Origin: Sulfitobacter sp.
Lineage (GTDB): Bacteria; Pseudomonadota; Alphaproteobacteria; Rhodobacterales; Rhodobacteraceae
Direction of reading: 5' to 3'
Length of the DNA: 6,453 nt
Assembly: GCA_026421135.1 (NCBI GenBank)
Contig: JAPKCR010000141.1
Location: 1-6,453 of the forward strand
A model generated the notes under the pieces. The model made no database searches. It worked only from the letters and a program-made list of their open reading frames with translations, and was not told the origin of the DNA. The translations under genes were made by a program, and so were the position numbers. Positions within the stretch are counted from its first letter, which is position 1. Every line of letters starts with the position of its first letter. Shown in pieces: positions 1-5,791 of the stretch.

Positions 1-39
1 ATATGATAGAGTTATGGGCAACGTGTCACGCAGCAGCGG

Positions 40-1053
40 CTACCACCGGTTCCCACGCGTTTGTGATGACGCAGCCGTATTGTCGCGGTTTTCGTCATCC
101 AGTTTGCGCCATCTCTCAAGCCGTGCGGGGTCGAGCGTACCAGCCTTGACCGCTGCCTGCACGGCGCATCCCGGTTCATGCGAATGGGTGCAATCGCGAA
201 ACTTGCATTCAGGGCCAAGCTCGGTGATCTCGGCAAACAGGACGTCCAGACCCACCGATACATCGCTGACGTGCAGCGTGCGCATGCCCGGCGTATCGAT
301 TAGCCATCCACCGCCTTTGACAGCATGAAGCGATCTTGAGGTTGTCGTATGGCGACCCTTCGCGTCATCCTCGCGAATGTCGCCCGTTTCTTGCGCATCC
401 TCGGCGGATTTGCCGGCTAAGGTATTCAGCAACGTCGACTTTCCAACGCCGGACGACCCGACAAGGGCGACCGTCTGCCCATCCGAGCACCACGGGGCCA
501 ACACAGCGGCAGCGTCAGGCGTCTTGGCGTTCACGATCACCACATCAAGCCCGCGTTGCAGTGCCGTCGCCTGTTCCAAGTATTCGGCGGTGTCGTCAAC
601 CTTGTCGGCCTTTGTCAAAACAATCACAGGCTTGGTGCCGGCCTCGTTGGCTAGGGCAAGGTAGCGTTCAAGACGGGCAGGGTTAAAGTCATCGTTGCAC
701 GAGGTCACAATAAACAGAGTATCGATATTCGCGGCGATGAGCTGCGGCACCCGGCCACCTTTGGCCGCCCGCTTTAACAGCGACTGACGGTCAAGCCTGC
801 GCACCAGCATGTCGTCGTCAGGGTTCAGCAGCACCCAGTCCCCGACTGCGAAATCGGTGGTGTTTGTTTTCGGGGGTAGCAATAGCCGTGCAGGCCCGTC
901 CACGGTTTCCGCCGACATGCGCGACCGGTGCACGATCGCAATACGCGCGGGCCGCAGGGCGGTTTCGGACGCGTCCAACTGGTCTTGAAAAAATGAAGAC
1001 CAGCCAAGATCGGCCAACGAGAGTGCGGATGGGGATTTATTTTTCACATCCAT
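40..1053 (-). CDS. rsgA: RsgA, ribosome small subunit-dependent GTPase (30S maturation factor)
   Basis: This is a GTPase that binds the 30S subunit late in assembly and whose GTP hydrolysis is stimulated by the ribosome. The 337-residue product shows the family's circularly permuted order. An N-terminal OB-fold region (about 35-100) is followed by G4 TKAD (147-150), the G1 P-loop GSSGVGKST (199-207), the G2-type GRHTTT (233-238) and G3 DTPG (253-256). A C-terminal zinc knuckle follows, with ligands Cys283, Cys288, His290 and Cys296. The length is normal and all key residues are present. The start is ATG at 1053; no good Shine-Dalgarno precedes it and a hairpin lies just upstream, so a later start is possible, but it would cut into the N-terminus. 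It stands alone, 142 bp after the DJ-1/PfpI gene, and ends in TAG. The family call is very secure. Confidence 0.97.
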   Translation of the reverse strand: MDVKNKSPSALSLADLGWSSFFQDQLDASETALRPARIAIVHRSRMSAETVDGPARLLLPPKTNTTDFAVGDWVLLNPDDDMLVRRLDRQSLLKRAAKGGRVPQLIAANIDTLFIVTSCNDDFNPARLERYLALANEAGTKPVIVLTKADKVDDTAEYLEQATALQRGLDVVIVNAKTPDAAAVLAPWCSDGQTVALVGSSGVGKSTLLNTLAGKSAEDAQETGDIREDDAKGRHTTTSRSLHAVKGGGWLIDTPGMRTLHVSDVSVGLDVLFAEITELGPECKFRDCTHSHEPGCAVQAAVKAGTLDPARLERWRKLDDENRDNTAASSQTRGNRW

Positions 1054-1056
1054 TGG

Positions 1057-1078
1057 ATGATCGCGCAGACGCGATGAT
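1057..1078 (-). promoter_or_regulatory. Hairpin in the rsgA leader next to the start codon
   Basis: On the minus strand the arms ATCATCGCG and CGCGATCAT flank a TCTG loop, giving six perfect inner pairs, one mismatch and two outer pairs. The hairpin ends three bases before the rsgA ATG, where a Shine-Dalgarno would normally lie, and no purine-rich site is visible there. It could affect translation initiation. That is inference from the sequence alone. Confidence 0.3.
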
Positions 1079-1160
1079 GCAAGGGGTTCTGGTCAAAAGG
1101 CTGATCTTTTCCGGCGCTGGCTGACAGTGCAGAGCGTGAAGGTGTGATCTGCAGGGCGCG

Positions 1161-1188
1161 GGTGGGAGGCAAAAATCGCCCCCCGACC
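1161..1188 (-). terminator. Stem-loop after the DJ-1/PfpI gene, probable terminator
   Basis: Seven bases after the stop at 1196 the minus strand folds into a GC-rich stem. GGTCGGGGGGC pairs with GCCTCCCACC through seven inner pairs (one G-U), a bulged C and three outer pairs, around the loop GATTTTT. The position suits a 3' terminator or RNA-stabilising hairpin. There is no T-tract after the stem (the T run is in the loop), so it is not a textbook intrinsic terminator. Confidence 0.45.
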
Positions 1189-1195
1189 ATTCCTA

Positions 1196-1870
1196 TTAAA
1201 GCAATGCTAGCAGTTTGTGCGCCGCCTCTTCAGATGAGGCAGGGTTCTGGCCTGTCACCAACTTGCCATCAGTCACGACGAAAGACGCCCAGTCGTCGCC
1301 TTTCTTGTAAGAACCGCCATTTGCCTTCAGCATGTCTTCGACAAGGAAGGGCACCACATCGGTCAGGCCGACGCCTTCTTCTTCGGTGTTGGTAAAGCCT
1401 GTGACGGTTTTACCTGACACCAGCGATTTGCCATCCGAACCTTTGGGGTGTTTGAACACGGCAGGCGCATGGCATACAGCGCCAACAGGGCGGTCGCTTG
1501 CGGCGAACTCTTCAATCAGGGCCGTGCTGTCTGCGTCTTCGGCCAGATCCCAAAGAGGGCCATGGCCACCGGGGTAAAAGATCGCATCAAAGCCGTCAGC
1601 GGATACACCAGAGAGCACAACGGTGTTCGCCAGATCCTTTTGGGCGGCATCATCGGCCTTGAAACGCTTTGTTGCATCTGTTTGCGCATCATCTGAATCG
1701 CTGGACGGGTCTAGCGGTGGTTGCCCCCCTTTGGGCGAGGCCAATGTAACCTCGGCACCAGCATCTTTGAACACGTAGTACGGGGCTGCAAATTCTTCGA
1801 GCCAGAAACCGGTTTTCTTGCCGGTATCGCCAAGTTTGTCATGTGACGTGAGAACCATGAGGATTTTCAT
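1196..1870 (-). CDS. DJ-1/PfpI family protein, Hsp31-like (type 1 glutamine amidotransferase fold)
   Basis: The product is a 224-residue cytoplasmic protein of the DJ-1/PfpI superfamily. The closest look is to the Hsp31/YDR533C-like branch, whose members act on methylglyoxal and glycated products or serve as stress chaperones. The nucleophile elbow AVCHAPAVF places Cys133 with His134 beside it. FYPGGHGPLWDL (98-109) is the usual oxyanion-side motif, and Glu26 in WLEEFAAP matches the conserved acidic partner of the cysteine. The acidic stretch at about 54-74 (DPSSDSDDAQTDATKRF) is normal for this branch. I chose ATG 1870 because AAGGAAG sits at ideal spacing before it and MKILMVLTS is a typical first beta strand; the frame stays open to an ATG at 1942, but those extra 24 residues look like leader. 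The gene is flanked by spacers of 185 and 142 bp, so it is probably monocistronic. The fold is certain; the substrate (glyoxalase, deglycase or chaperone role) is not. Confidence 0.93.
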   Translation of the reverse strand: MKILMVLTSHDKLGDTGKKTGFWLEEFAAPYYVFKDAGAEVTLASPKGGQPPLDPSSDSDDAQTDATKRFKADDAAQKDLANTVVLSGVSADGFDAIFYPGGHGPLWDLAEDADSTALIEEFAASDRPVGAVCHAPAVFKHPKGSDGKSLVSGKTVTGFTNTEEEGVGLTDVVPFLVEDMLKANGGSYKKGDDWASFVVTDGKLVTGQNPASSEEAAHKLLALL

Positions 1871-1876
1871 TAAAAT

Positions 1877-1883
1877 CTTCCTT
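1877..1883 (-). promoter_or_regulatory. Ribosome binding site that fixes the DJ-1/PfpI start
   Basis: The minus strand reads AAGGAAG, with the AGGA core eight bases before ATG 1870. This strong Shine-Dalgarno decides for this start over the upstream in-frame ATG at 1942. Confidence 0.8.
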
Positions 1884-1905
1884 TGTAAATTATTTGCCGG
1901 GATAG

Positions 1906-1929
1906 GCGGCAGACGCCGCATCTGGCGTC
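1906..1929 (-). promoter_or_regulatory. Two mutually exclusive small hairpins in the DJ-1/PfpI leader
   Basis: On the minus strand GACGCC (1929-1924) can pair with GGCGTC (1917-1912) around AGATGC. Alternatively GCGGC (1919-1915) can pair with GCCGC (1910-1906) around GTCT. The two share bases at 1912-1917, so only one can form at a time. Both lie about 35-60 bases before the start. Whether they regulate anything is unknown, and such short GC stems arise by chance in this kind of DNA. Confidence 0.2.
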
Positions 1930-1965
1930 CTTGAGAATTCAACCAACGTGACGCGCGGCTGTTCC

Positions 1966-1993
1966 ATTCTAAATGCCGCTTTTTCAGATTCAG
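1966..1993 (-). promoter_or_regulatory. Weak sigma-70-like promoter candidate for the DJ-1/PfpI gene
   Basis: The 185-bp spacer 1871-2055 must hold the promoter if the gene is transcribed alone. The best -10 I see on the minus strand is TAGAAT (1971-1966, five of six to TATAAT), with a poor -35, CTGAAT (1993-1988), at 16-bp spacing. A better -35, TTGACG (2012-2007), lies further up but has no good -10 at the right distance. The rest of the spacer shows nothing clear. Confidence 0.25.
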
Positions 1994-2055
1994 GGGGGTT
2001 TCCCTACGTCAATGTGGCGTCGCGCGGACCTCGACGTGCTTTTGAATTGGCGTGA

Positions 2056-2529
2056 TCAATAGAACTCTACATTGCGCACGGCGACGTCGACCGCAAATGC
2101 CCGACCCACGGCGACGATCCCCAAACGGCGCAGTGCCTTGGGATTAAAGTGCGCATCAGTGCGGTGCGGGTCCAGATCGGCAAAGGCAAACTGAAGTGTT
2201 GTCCAGTCATTGGGGGCCTTAAATTCGCTGCGAAAAGATTGCCAAGGTTTTTCCAGATCGGTGGTGCGCAAGCGCAGATCATAGCTTTGACCATTGCCGC
2301 AAACATCGATCTTGATCCCAGTCCAAGCGCTTGCGTCAACGGCACCGCCACCTGCCGCAAAATCGAATGCCATTTGTAGGAAGCCGCCATTGTTTTCCAA
2401 TGACACTTCACCAGTCAGCCGCGTCGCCGCTGCGCCATTGACCACCTCTTTAGAGATCTGACCGCGCGACAGGCCGCCCATGACAGCATCGGGAACAAAT
2501 TCCCAAGCGGGCGTGATTTTCTGCGTCAT
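2056..2529 (-). CDS. CIA30 family protein (NDUFAF1-like domain)
   Basis: The product is a 157-residue protein consisting almost entirely of a CIA30 domain. This is the domain of the mitochondrial complex I assembly factor NDUFAF1/CIA30, a galactose-binding-like beta sandwich. The family signatures are clear: WEFVPDAVMGGLSRG (9-23, the D-x-VMGG-x-S box) and LENNGGFLQM (44-53), followed by alternating beta-strand segments such as DLRLRTTD and the C-terminal VRNVEFY. There is no signal peptide or membrane segment, so it should be cytoplasmic. ATG 2529 overlaps the TGA of the upstream GST-like gene in ATGA, which argues for translational coupling and against the longer frame starting at 2580. It is the last gene of the AEC-GST-CIA30 set. 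In bacteria the role of stand-alone CIA30 proteins is not settled; a link to complex I assembly is inference from the eukaryotic relative. Confidence 0.92.
   Translation of the reverse strand: MTQKITPAWEFVPDAVMGGLSRGQISKEVVNGAAATRLTGEVSLENNGGFLQMAFDFAAGGGAVDASAWTGIKIDVCGNGQSYDLRLRTTDLEKPWQSFRSEFKAPNDWTTLQFAFADLDPHRTDAHFNPKALRRLGIVAVGRAFAVDVAVRNVEFY
2526..2529 (-). other. ATGA stop-start overlap, GST-like gene to CIA30 gene
   Basis: The TGA of the GST-like gene (2528-2526) lies inside the ATGA that begins the CIA30 gene at 2529. The site before it is only weakly purine-rich (GAAAGA), so reinitiation by the same ribosome is likely. Confidence 0.85.
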
Positions 2530-3161
2530 AACGTTTGGTCTTTCGATGGGAAGTGCGTGGGCGCGTCGCCCGGAACCCAAGCGGGATACTTCACCATAGC
2601 TAATGCGAATGCGTCCGAGGACAAGAACCGGTCAAGCCATCCCTGCAGGCTTGGCCAAGGCTGCGCATCAAACCACGGCTTGTCGATAAAGGCGAACTGG
2701 CGGACGAAAGGGGCAATGGCAAGATCGGCCAAGAGGGGGCGGTCAAACAAATGCGTGTCGATTTGATCGTCAAGGTCAGACAAAAAGCGGCTGGCATCGG
2801 CGCGATGCTGATCCGGGTTTTCGTCGGGATAGCGGGTGGTGTATTTGGTTCGATCCAGCGCGTGTTTAAAAGGGCCGTCGCAGCGTGCAATCAGTTCCCA
2901 CGCAGCGTCCGGCATGTCGTGTAACTGCTGTGGATCTGACCGCAGAAACGCCCAAATCATGATGTCCAGACTTTCGTCGATCACCTGATCTGGAAGCACT
3001 AGGCAGGGGACGGTCCCACTGGGGGACGCCTCCAGAAATGCCTGTGGCTTGTCGCGCAAGATCACCTCGCGCAGGTCAACCTGAACGCCTGCTGCCAAAA
3101 GCGCCAGTCGCGCGCGCATCGCATAGGGGCAGCGTCGAAAGGAATACAACGTGGGCATCAT
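2526..3161 (-). CDS. Glutathione S-transferase-like protein
   Basis: The 211-residue product has the two-domain GST layout. The N-terminal thioredoxin fold begins LYSFRRCPYAMRARLALL. It carries a glutaredoxin-like CPYA motif (Cys11), the cis-proline loop in SGTVPCLVL, and the glutathione-contacting ESLDI segment. A helical C-terminal domain follows, with conserved-looking DLAIAPFVRQFAFID and the Trp-rich PWPSLQGWLDRF. The Cys in CPYA suggests an omega/Grx2-like type (thiol transfer or deglutathionylation) rather than a classical conjugating enzyme; that is inference. Three ATGs are in frame, at 3185, 3161 and 3158. I chose 3161 because it overlaps the AEC stop as ATGA; 3158 is nearly equal, and 3185 would add eight residues before the normal family start. 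No clear Shine-Dalgarno is seen, which fits coupling to the upstream gene. It also overlaps the CIA30 gene by 4 bp. The substrate is unknown. Confidence 0.9.
   Translation of the reverse strand: MMPTLYSFRRCPYAMRARLALLAAGVQVDLREVILRDKPQAFLEASPSGTVPCLVLPDQVIDESLDIMIWAFLRSDPQQLHDMPDAAWELIARCDGPFKHALDRTKYTTRYPDENPDQHRADASRFLSDLDDQIDTHLFDRPLLADLAIAPFVRQFAFIDKPWFDAQPWPSLQGWLDRFLSSDAFALAMVKYPAWVPGDAPTHFPSKDQTL
3158..3161 (-). other. ATGA stop-start overlap, AEC gene to GST-like gene
   Basis: The minus strand reads CCATGATGCCC. The transporter's TGA (3160-3158) sits within ATGATG, so the next gene starts at 3161 (4-bp overlap) or 3158 (1-bp overlap). Either way the two genes are translationally linked. 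Confidence 0.8.
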
Positions 3162-4087
3162 GGCAGGATCGACAGCCACATCCATGCGGTCAGAACCGAT
3201 GCCACCGTGGCGATCAGAACCGAACTGGCCGCCACACGTCGTGCGCGGCCATACATGTTGGCAAAGATGTAGGCGTTAAACCCGGGGGCCATTGCAGCGG
3301 TCAGCACACCCGAGCGGAACAGGTCTTGGGGCAGGGCAAAGCTGGATCCCAGCAGCCAGACAATCGCCGGATGGACCAGCAACCCGATGCAGCAGACCAT
3401 GGCAATCGCCTTGATGTCGCCTTCGGGTTTGTATTGGAAAAGCACACAGCCAAGGGCAAAAAGGGCCGCTGGCAGGGCGGCTCGCACGATCAGCGACAGG
3501 GCGTCGTCAATGACACCTGGGATGGCAACCCCGCTAAAGTTCACCGCAAATCCTGCGAGAATGCCAATGACCAAAGGATTATGGAACATCGCATTGGTGA
3601 CGTTGCGCGCAAGGCTGAAGCCGGATTGCCCACGGTTGCGCACAAATTCCATCACCGTAATCCCAAGCCCATAGCAAAACGGCGAGTGCATGGCGATAAT
3701 CGCAAAGTTCCCCGTCAGTGCGTCTTCCCCATAAGCGCGTTCGGTAATTGGTAGGCCCAAAAGGACCGAGTTCGAAAAGAGGCAGCAAAAACCGATGGCC
3801 ACGCAATCCTCCCAATCGCGATTAAAGAAGAACCGTGCGCCGAAGATACCAAGGGTGAAACAGATCGCGGCCCCTGTGTAAAAACTGAACAAAAGGCGCG
3901 GATCGAACGAGGCCGACAGGTCCAGGTTTGCGATGGACTGGAACAGGAGGCAGGGGACTGCAAAGCTTTGGGCAAAGCGCATGATGCCATCAATGCCTGC
4001 CACGGGAAACACACCCCGCCAGACGGAGACATATCCGAAACCGATGACCAAGAAGACCGGGAGAATAACATCGAGAAGTGTTTGCAC
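3158..4087 (-). CDS. AEC family transporter (auxin efflux carrier-type permease)
   Basis: This is a 309-residue inner-membrane permease of the AEC family, which in bacteria includes malonate-type carriers such as MdcF and many transporters of unknown substrate. About ten hydrophobic segments can be read, near residues 5-23, 37-55, 65-85, 95-114, 126-147, 170-189, 195-217, 226-247, 258-279 and 286-308. Two gaps in the helices carry family-typical small/polar motifs: FSNSVLLGLPI (104-114) in the first half and APGFNAYIFANMYG (267-280) in the second, consistent with the inverted-repeat fold. The length is normal. The start is GTG at 4087, before LLDVILPVFLVIGFGYV; a TAAGG about ten bases upstream may serve as ribosome binding site. 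It is the first gene of the AEC-GST-CIA30 set and follows the MBL gene after 82 bp. The substrate cannot be told from sequence. Confidence 0.93.
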   Translation of the reverse strand: MQTLLDVILPVFLVIGFGYVSVWRGVFPVAGIDGIMRFAQSFAVPCLLFQSIANLDLSASFDPRLLFSFYTGAAICFTLGIFGARFFFNRDWEDCVAIGFCCLFSNSVLLGLPITERAYGEDALTGNFAIIAMHSPFCYGLGITVMEFVRNRGQSGFSLARNVTNAMFHNPLVIGILAGFAVNFSGVAIPGVIDDALSLIVRAALPAALFALGCVLFQYKPEGDIKAIAMVCCIGLLVHPAIVWLLGSSFALPQDLFRSGVLTAAMAPGFNAYIFANMYGRARRVAASSVLIATVASVLTAWMWLSILP

Positions 4088-4110
4088 AACGAAAGCCTTA
4101 GGCGTTTTCG

Positions 4111-4145
4111 CGGATCGCTGGGGGTTTCACACCCCCAGACCTCCG
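4111..4145 (-). terminator. Strong hairpin between the MBL and AEC genes
   Basis: An 8-bp perfect stem, CTGGGGGT/ACCCCCAG (4118-4125 and 4131-4138), closes a 5-base loop. It can be extended, past 3-base internal loops, by an outer CGGA/TCCG pairing. It lies about 25 bases after the stop of the holB-tatD-MBL operon and before the AEC gene, so it could end or attenuate transcription. No T-tract follows on the minus strand, so read-through into the AEC gene is possible. Confidence 0.45.
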
Positions 4146-4168
4146 CGGAGTTTATCTGGCAAAATGAA
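4111..4168. repeat. Probable Rhodobacteraceae intergenic palindromic repeat
   Basis: On the plus strand the G-rich hairpin is followed by the perfect 10-base palindrome CTCCGCGGAG (4141-4150) and then TTTATCTGGCAAAATGAA. A layout of G/C hairpin, then a GGAG-type box, then an AT-rich tail ending in a (C)AAAATGAA-like string matches, as I remember it, short intergenic repeats scattered through Rhodobacteraceae chromosomes. Only one copy is in this window, so repetition cannot be shown here. Confidence 0.4.
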
Positions 4169-4169
4169 T

Positions 4170-4967
4170 TCAGGCGGGAAAGGTCAGCGTCATGCCGTCA
4201 AATGCGGGTTGGGTGTGATCAGCGGTTTCCGCTTTCACCGTTTCATAGTCCAGATCGTTGTGCATGTTTGTAAGCACGGCGGACTTCGGGGCCACTTTTT
4301 CTATCCAGCCGAGGGTCTGTTCAAGGTGGCTATGGGTCGGGTGCGGATCGCGGCGCAACGCGTCAACAATCCAACAGGTGAGGTTTTCCAGATGTGGCCA
4401 CGCGGCGTCGGGAATCCGTGCAACGTCAGGCAGATAGACCACATTGTTCATCCGGAACCCTAGCGCGTCAATGCCGCCGTGGTTTACCTCGAACGGGGTG
4501 AAGGTGAGCGGGCCGCCGGGGCCATCGATGGTAACATCACCCTCAATAAGGTGCATGTCCAGAATTGGGGGATAAGAAGACCCTTCGGGTTGGATGAATA
4601 CGTAGCCAAAGCGGTCAAACAGCGCCGCGCGCGTGGGCGTGTCAGCCCAGACCGGCAGGCGTTTGCGCATATTGATTACAATCATTCGCAGATCATCGAC
4701 GCCGTGCACATGGTCGGCGTGCGAATGGGTATAGATCACCGCATCAAGCCGGCCCACATTGGCGTCCAGAAGCTGGCTGCGCAGATCAGGCGAGGTATCA
4801 ATCAGAACGGATGTGGTGCCCGCATCAGTGATCCTTTCCACGAGGATGGAACAGCGACGGCGTGCGTTTTTCGGGTTGGTTGGGTCGCATGCCCCCCAAT
4901 GCCCGCCAAGGCGCGGCACACCGCCCGAAGACCCGCACCCGAGAATTGTGATCTGCATCGTCGCCAT
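4170..4967 (-). CDS. MBL-fold metallohydrolase, PhnP-like
   Basis: The 265-residue product is a metallo-beta-lactamase-fold hydrolase of the branch containing PhnP (cyclic ribose phosphate phosphodiesterase). The N-terminus has ILGCGSSGGVPRLGG. The main metal motif is HSHADH (81-86), followed by HGVDDLR. Further ligands are His163 in VNHGG, Asp181 in YLPDVARIP and probably His236 in NMHND; DALRRDPHPTHSHL (202-215) is the branch's substrate-side signature. PhnP's cluster of cysteines for a structural zinc is reduced here to Cys27 (with Cys39 further on), so that site is probably absent. There are no phn genes around it. ATG 4967 overlaps the tatD TAA as TAATG and has GAGG seven bases upstream inside tatD; an ATG at 4958 is a weaker option. 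The genomic partner is tatD, suggesting nucleic-acid or nucleotide phosphodiester substrates, but this is inference. Confidence 0.93.
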   Translation of the reverse strand: MATMQITILGCGSSGGVPRLGGHWGACDPTNPKNARRRCSILVERITDAGTTSVLIDTSPDLRSQLLDANVGRLDAVIYTHSHADHVHGVDDLRMIVINMRKRLPVWADTPTRAALFDRFGYVFIQPEGSSYPPILDMHLIEGDVTIDGPGGPLTFTPFEVNHGGIDALGFRMNNVVYLPDVARIPDAAWPHLENLTCWIVDALRRDPHPTHSHLEQTLGWIEKVAPKSAVLTNMHNDLDYETVKAETADHTQPAFDGMTLTFPA

Positions 4968-4969
4968 TA
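4965..4969 (-). other. TAATG stop-start overlap, tatD to MBL gene
   Basis: The tatD stop TAA (4969-4967) shares one base with the ATG (4967-4965) of the MBL gene. The Shine-Dalgarno GAGG (4978-4975) lies in the last codons of tatD, which supports this start and coupled translation. Confidence 0.85.
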
Positions 4970-5773
4970 TGCCGCCTCGGAGAAGGCCGCGACCTTGGTA
5001 AACAGACGATCAAAATTGGCTTGGGTTTGGGCAGCAAAGGTCGCGTAATCCAAGCCAAAAGTTTCAGCTCCGCGCCGGGCCGTGTGTGCCGTAAATGCTG
5101 GTTCATTACGTCTGCCGCGGTGGGGCGGTGGGGCCAGATAGGGGCTGTCGGTTTCGACCAATATCCGGTCGAGCGGTGCCGCCGCAAAAATGTCGCGCAA
5201 ATCGCTGCTTTTTGGGAATGCGGTGATGCCCGACATCGACAGATAAAACCCCATATCAAGGGCCGCGCGGCCCAGTTCGGCAGTGCTGGAGAAGCAGTGC
5301 ATCACGCAAGGATAAGCGCCGTTTTTGTGTTCCTCGCGCAGGATGCGGGCCATGTCGTCATCGGCATCACGCGAATGGATAATCAGGGGCAGGCCGGTGT
5401 CACGCGCCACTGCAATATGGGTGCGCAGCGACGCCTGCTGAATGTCAGCAGACTCGGCGGTATAGTGATAATCAAGCCCGGTTTCACCGATTCCCACCAT
5501 CTTGGGGTGGCTTGTCAGCGCCAACAGCGCTTCATAGCTTGCCATTGGCTCGGCTGCGACGCTCATCGGGTGGGTACCAGCGGCATAGAAGACCGGCGCA
5601 TAGGCTTCAGCGATGGCGCGTACATTGGGTTCGTTTTTCAGTTTGGTGCAGATAGTGACCATCCGTGTCACGCCAGCCTGCATGGCACGGTCGATCACGT
5701 CTGGCAGTTCATCCTGAAAGTCGGGAAAATCAAGGTGACAATGGCTGTCGGTGATGGGGTGAATTTCGCTCAT
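4967..5773 (-). CDS. tatD: TatD family metal-dependent hydrolase (DNase)
   Basis: The 268-residue product is a TatD/YcfH-type TIM-barrel hydrolase, a cytoplasmic two-metal enzyme family with 3'-5' exonuclease or endonuclease activity on DNA and roles in DNA repair and turnover. All expected metal ligands are visible: His11 and His13 in DSHCHLD, Glu97 in GETGLDY, His133 in IIHSRDA, His159 in MHCFS, and Asp209 in ETDSPYLAPPPHRG. The length matches the family. The start ATG at 5773 is followed directly by SEIHPITDSHCHLD, the normal family beginning, with a modest GGGA nine or so bases upstream. It lies 18 bp after holB and overlaps the MBL gene by 1 bp. The holB-tatD-MBL order is common in alphaproteobacteria, in some of which metG sits between holB and tatD; metG is absent here. 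The name follows family usage (ycfH-like) and does not imply a role in Tat export. Confidence 0.96.
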   Translation of the reverse strand: MSEIHPITDSHCHLDFPDFQDELPDVIDRAMQAGVTRMVTICTKLKNEPNVRAIAEAYAPVFYAAGTHPMSVAAEPMASYEALLALTSHPKMVGIGETGLDYHYTAESADIQQASLRTHIAVARDTGLPLIIHSRDADDDMARILREEHKNGAYPCVMHCFSSTAELGRAALDMGFYLSMSGITAFPKSSDLRDIFAAAPLDRILVETDSPYLAPPPHRGRRNEPAFTAHTARRGAETFGLDYATFAAQTQANFDRLFTKVAAFSEAA

Positions 5774-5791
5774 GCCGGTCCCGTTAGTTGG

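Noticed and set aside
1..39. Short stretch downstream of rsgA, checked for a terminator or the start of another gene.
   Set aside because: It shows no stem followed by T's and no coding signal; too little sequence is available before the edge.
336..686. Plus-strand open frames opposite rsgA, and similar long frames opposite tatD (5021-5833), the MBL gene (4479-5048) and the AEC gene (3038-3754).
   Set aside because: They lie wholly or mostly antisense to well-conserved genes, are rich in Arg, Ser and Pro, and show no recognisable domain. Long antisense frames are normal in GC-rich genes.
1871..1942. N-terminal extension of 24 residues on the DJ-1/PfpI protein.
   Set aside because: It has no recognisable targeting signal, and the strong AAGGAAG site lies between it and the family-typical start MKILMVL.
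1950..1967. GGAAC on the minus strand upstream of the DJ-1/PfpI gene, resembling the -35 of EcfG general-stress promoters (GGAAC-N16/17-CGTT).
   Set aside because: The CGTT that follows is only 12 bases away; at 16 bases there is only GGTT. The spacing or the -10 fails either way, and Rhodobacterales generally lack the EcfG system as far as I recall.
2018..2036. Inverted repeat CGTCG/CGACG downstream of the CIA30 gene, considered as an operon terminator.
   Set aside because: The stem is only five pairs with a nine-base loop and no T-tract, which is expected by chance in GC-rich DNA.
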